A stretch of 22,041 bases of DNA from the NCBI GenBank assembly GCA_013153205.1, contig JAADEW010000023.1, forward strand, positions 1-22,041. Direction: 5' to 3'. Under the pieces are notes generated by a model. The model had not been told where the DNA came from, did no database searches, and was given only the letters and a program-made list of their open reading frames with translations. Below are positions 20,712-22,041 of the stretch, piece after piece; within the stretch, counting starts at the first letter, position 1, and each line of letters begins with the position of its first letter. The stretch comes from Deferribacteres bacterium. Lineage in GTDB: Bacteria; Thermosulfidibacterota; Thermosulfidibacteria; Thermosulfidibacterales; Thermosulfidibacteraceae. The translations under genes and the position numbers were made by a program.

Positions 20712-22041
20712 ATGAGAACACTTTTTAAAATGCTTGCAGTTCTTGTATTTCTTGCTGTTGTTGCCGTTATTGCCCTCAATTTCATAGTTAAATCTTACCT
20801 TAAAGAGGAGAGGATAAAGGCTTTAGTCATTCCAAAGGTTGAAGAAGCACTGGGAAGAAAAGTGGACATAGAGAAGGTAGGGGTCTCTCTGTTTAAGGGA
20901 GTGATTCTCAAGGGGTTCGTGATTAAAGAGCAGGACGGTAAAACAGACTTTCTCAGGGTTGGAGAGTTTGTTTTAAAGTATAAACTTCTTCCCCTTTTGA
21001 AAAAGCAGATAGTAATTTCTGAAATCAGGATAGATTCTCCCTATGTAAGGATTTATCGTGATGCTTCTGGAAAGTTCAACTACGAAACTCTGCGCATTTT
21101 GAACAGAAAAGATTCGGAGGAAGCCGGGCAAAAGAGCGCCGCCAAAGGTGAGGCTTTTCCTTTTTCTCTCACCGTTGAAAAGGTTGAAGTCAACAATGCC
21201 CGACTGGTGGTAAGGGATGCTTTAAAAGAGATACCGGATACCGATGCAAGGGCAGATGCGCAGGTCACCCTTTCCATGGGTGAGGGCGGCTCTCTCATAT
21301 TTAAGGGAAGGTCCAGTTTCACCGCTCAACTGCTTTACGGGATAAAGGTTCTCCTTGACGGTAAGGTCTCTTTTACCAACACCGCTGTAAACTATCTGGT
21401 TAACGCAGATGTTGAAGGGGAAAAGGTCACTCTATCAGGTGATGTTTCCGATTACATGAAAAAGCCCTCAGTGGTTCTTAATGTGTCAAGTCCCTTTATC
21501 AATCTGGCTAAGCTTAAAGAGATTTCCGCAAAGCTTCCCAGGGGAAAGGAAAGCTCAAGCTCTAAAAGCAAAAAGCCTGCGAAAAAAGCATCTTCGGAGA
21601 TACCTGTGGCTTTAAAGGGCACCGTCAAGATAGCTAAGCTTGCCTATGATAAGGTGGTTGCAGAAAACTTTAAGGCTGATTATGCCTTTGAGAACGGAGT
21701 ATTTTCCCTGAAAAAGCTCGTTTTGTCCCTTTTCGGTGGAAGTATTGAGGGGACCACTTTATTCAATCTTTACAGGGAGACTTATCAGGGCAGACTCAAT
21801 GTTAAGGACCTTGATTTGGGCAAACTGCTTCCTGCTCTGCTTGCCTCTAAGTCTTATCTTACCGGTTTGTCTTATATGTCCCTTTCTTGGAGAGGGGCGG
21901 GTCTGTCATGGGATGTGATAAAAAGGACCATAACGGCGGATGGAGTTTTTGCCGTTAGAGACGGAAGGTTCGTTAATGTGGAGATGGTGGACGCAGTTTT
22001 GTCTCTGCTTGGGCTGGATGAGCTGAAGAACCTATCGTTTA
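20712..22041 (+). CDS. AsmA-family protein, N-terminal part (runs off the right edge)
   Basis: An open frame of 443 codons with no stop before the window ends. It has a short cytoplasmic MRTLFK start, one membrane anchor at about 7-26, then the AsmA/YhdP-like pattern of repeating beta-strands. Examples are GRKVDIEKVGVSLFKGVILK near residues 48-67, EIRIDSPYVRIYRDASGKFN around 107-126, and VEKVEVNNARLVVRD. A linker rich in Ser and Lys (ESSSSKSKKPAKKASS, around 280-296) precedes a second block resembling the AsmA C-terminal region, which starts with EIPVALKGTVKIAKL. AsmA-family proteins bridge inner and outer membranes and are implicated in phospholipid transport and outer-membrane integrity. 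GAGGGAG ends 7 nt before ATG 20712. The full length cannot be given. Confidence 0.88.
   Translation, partial: MRTLFKMLAVLVFLAVVAVIALNFIVKSYLKEERIKALVIPKVEEALGRKVDIEKVGVSLFKGVILKGFVIKEQDGKTDFLRVGEFVLKYKLLPLLKKQIVISEIRIDSPYVRIYRDASGKFNYETLRILNRKDSEEAGQKSAAKGEAFPFSLTVEKVEVNNARLVVRDALKEIPDTDARADAQVTLSMGEGGSLIFKGRSSFTAQLLYGIKVLLDGKVSFTNTAVNYLVNADVEGEKVTLSGDVSDYMKKPSVVLNVSSPFINLAKLKEISAKLPRGKESSSSKSKKPAKKASSEIPVALKGTVKIAKLAYDKVVAENFKADYAFENGVFSLKKLVLSLFGGSIEGTTLFNLYRETYQGRLNVKDLDLGKLLPALLASKSYLTGLSYMSLSWRGAGLSWDVIKRTITADGVFAVRDGRFVNVEMVDAVLSLLGLDELKNLSF

Noticed and set aside
1..22041. tRNA or rRNA genes, insertion sequences, phage genes
   Set aside because: No tRNA cloverleaf signatures, rRNA stretches, transposase motifs or terminal repeats were noticed. 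Base composition looks even across the coding regions.

Overview
The window comes from an anaerobic, probably thermophilic bacterium with an outer membrane. The outer membrane is implied by a TonB-dependent receptor and an AsmA-like protein. Anaerobic growth is implied by an indolepyruvate:ferredoxin oxidoreductase (IorAB). AGA/AGG arginine codons, ATA isoleucine codons and Lys/Glu-rich proteins fit a thermophile. An Aquificota relative such as the Desulfurobacteriaceae is possible, but that is a weak inference made without any database search. The genome is compact: nearly every gene junction within an operon overlaps.

Region 1 (1-9529, + strand) is one operon controlled by a cobalamin riboswitch that is cut off at the left edge and followed by an intrinsic terminator. 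It encodes a BtuB/HmuR-type outer-membrane receptor, a polytopic membrane protein (DUF2162-like), a MotA/TolQ/ExbB-type proton channel, a DUF2149 protein (ExbD-like layout), a large CobN-like chelatase-family protein, a CbiZ-family amidohydrolase and a CobA-type uroporphyrinogen-III methyltransferase. The CobN-like protein has a signal peptide and a C-terminal membrane anchor, and the CbiZ-like protein also has a signal peptide, so both should act in the periplasm. The receptor/T/U/V/S gene set matches the Bacteroidetes hmuRTUVS haem operon, here rewired to B12 control and joined to a corrinoid-cleaving enzyme. My reading is a corrinoid or tetrapyrrole capture and periplasmic processing system. 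It is the most interesting part of the window.

Region 2 (9457-14314, - strand) is a second overlapping operon, read from right to left: PHP-domain phosphoesterase, YfgM-like membrane-anchored TPR protein, iorA, iorB, pgi. Its last gene overlaps the 3' end of the B12 operon tail to tail by 73 bp, with no visible terminator on either strand.

Region 3 (14315-17858, + strand) is a housekeeping block, truB-rpsO-pnp, starting from a short divergent intergenic region that carries an inverted repeat and ending at a strong terminator.

Region 4 (17859-20613, + strand) has its own promoter and terminator and holds four genes: an unrecognised soluble protein, a protein with RAMP/Csm5-like sequence features but no CRISPR array or other cas genes nearby, a single-pass membrane protein with an outward beta-rich domain, and a multi-pass membrane protein. 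It is a candidate uncharacterised membrane-associated system.

Region 5 (20712 to the right edge) is the N-terminal 443 codons of an AsmA-family gene that continues beyond the window.
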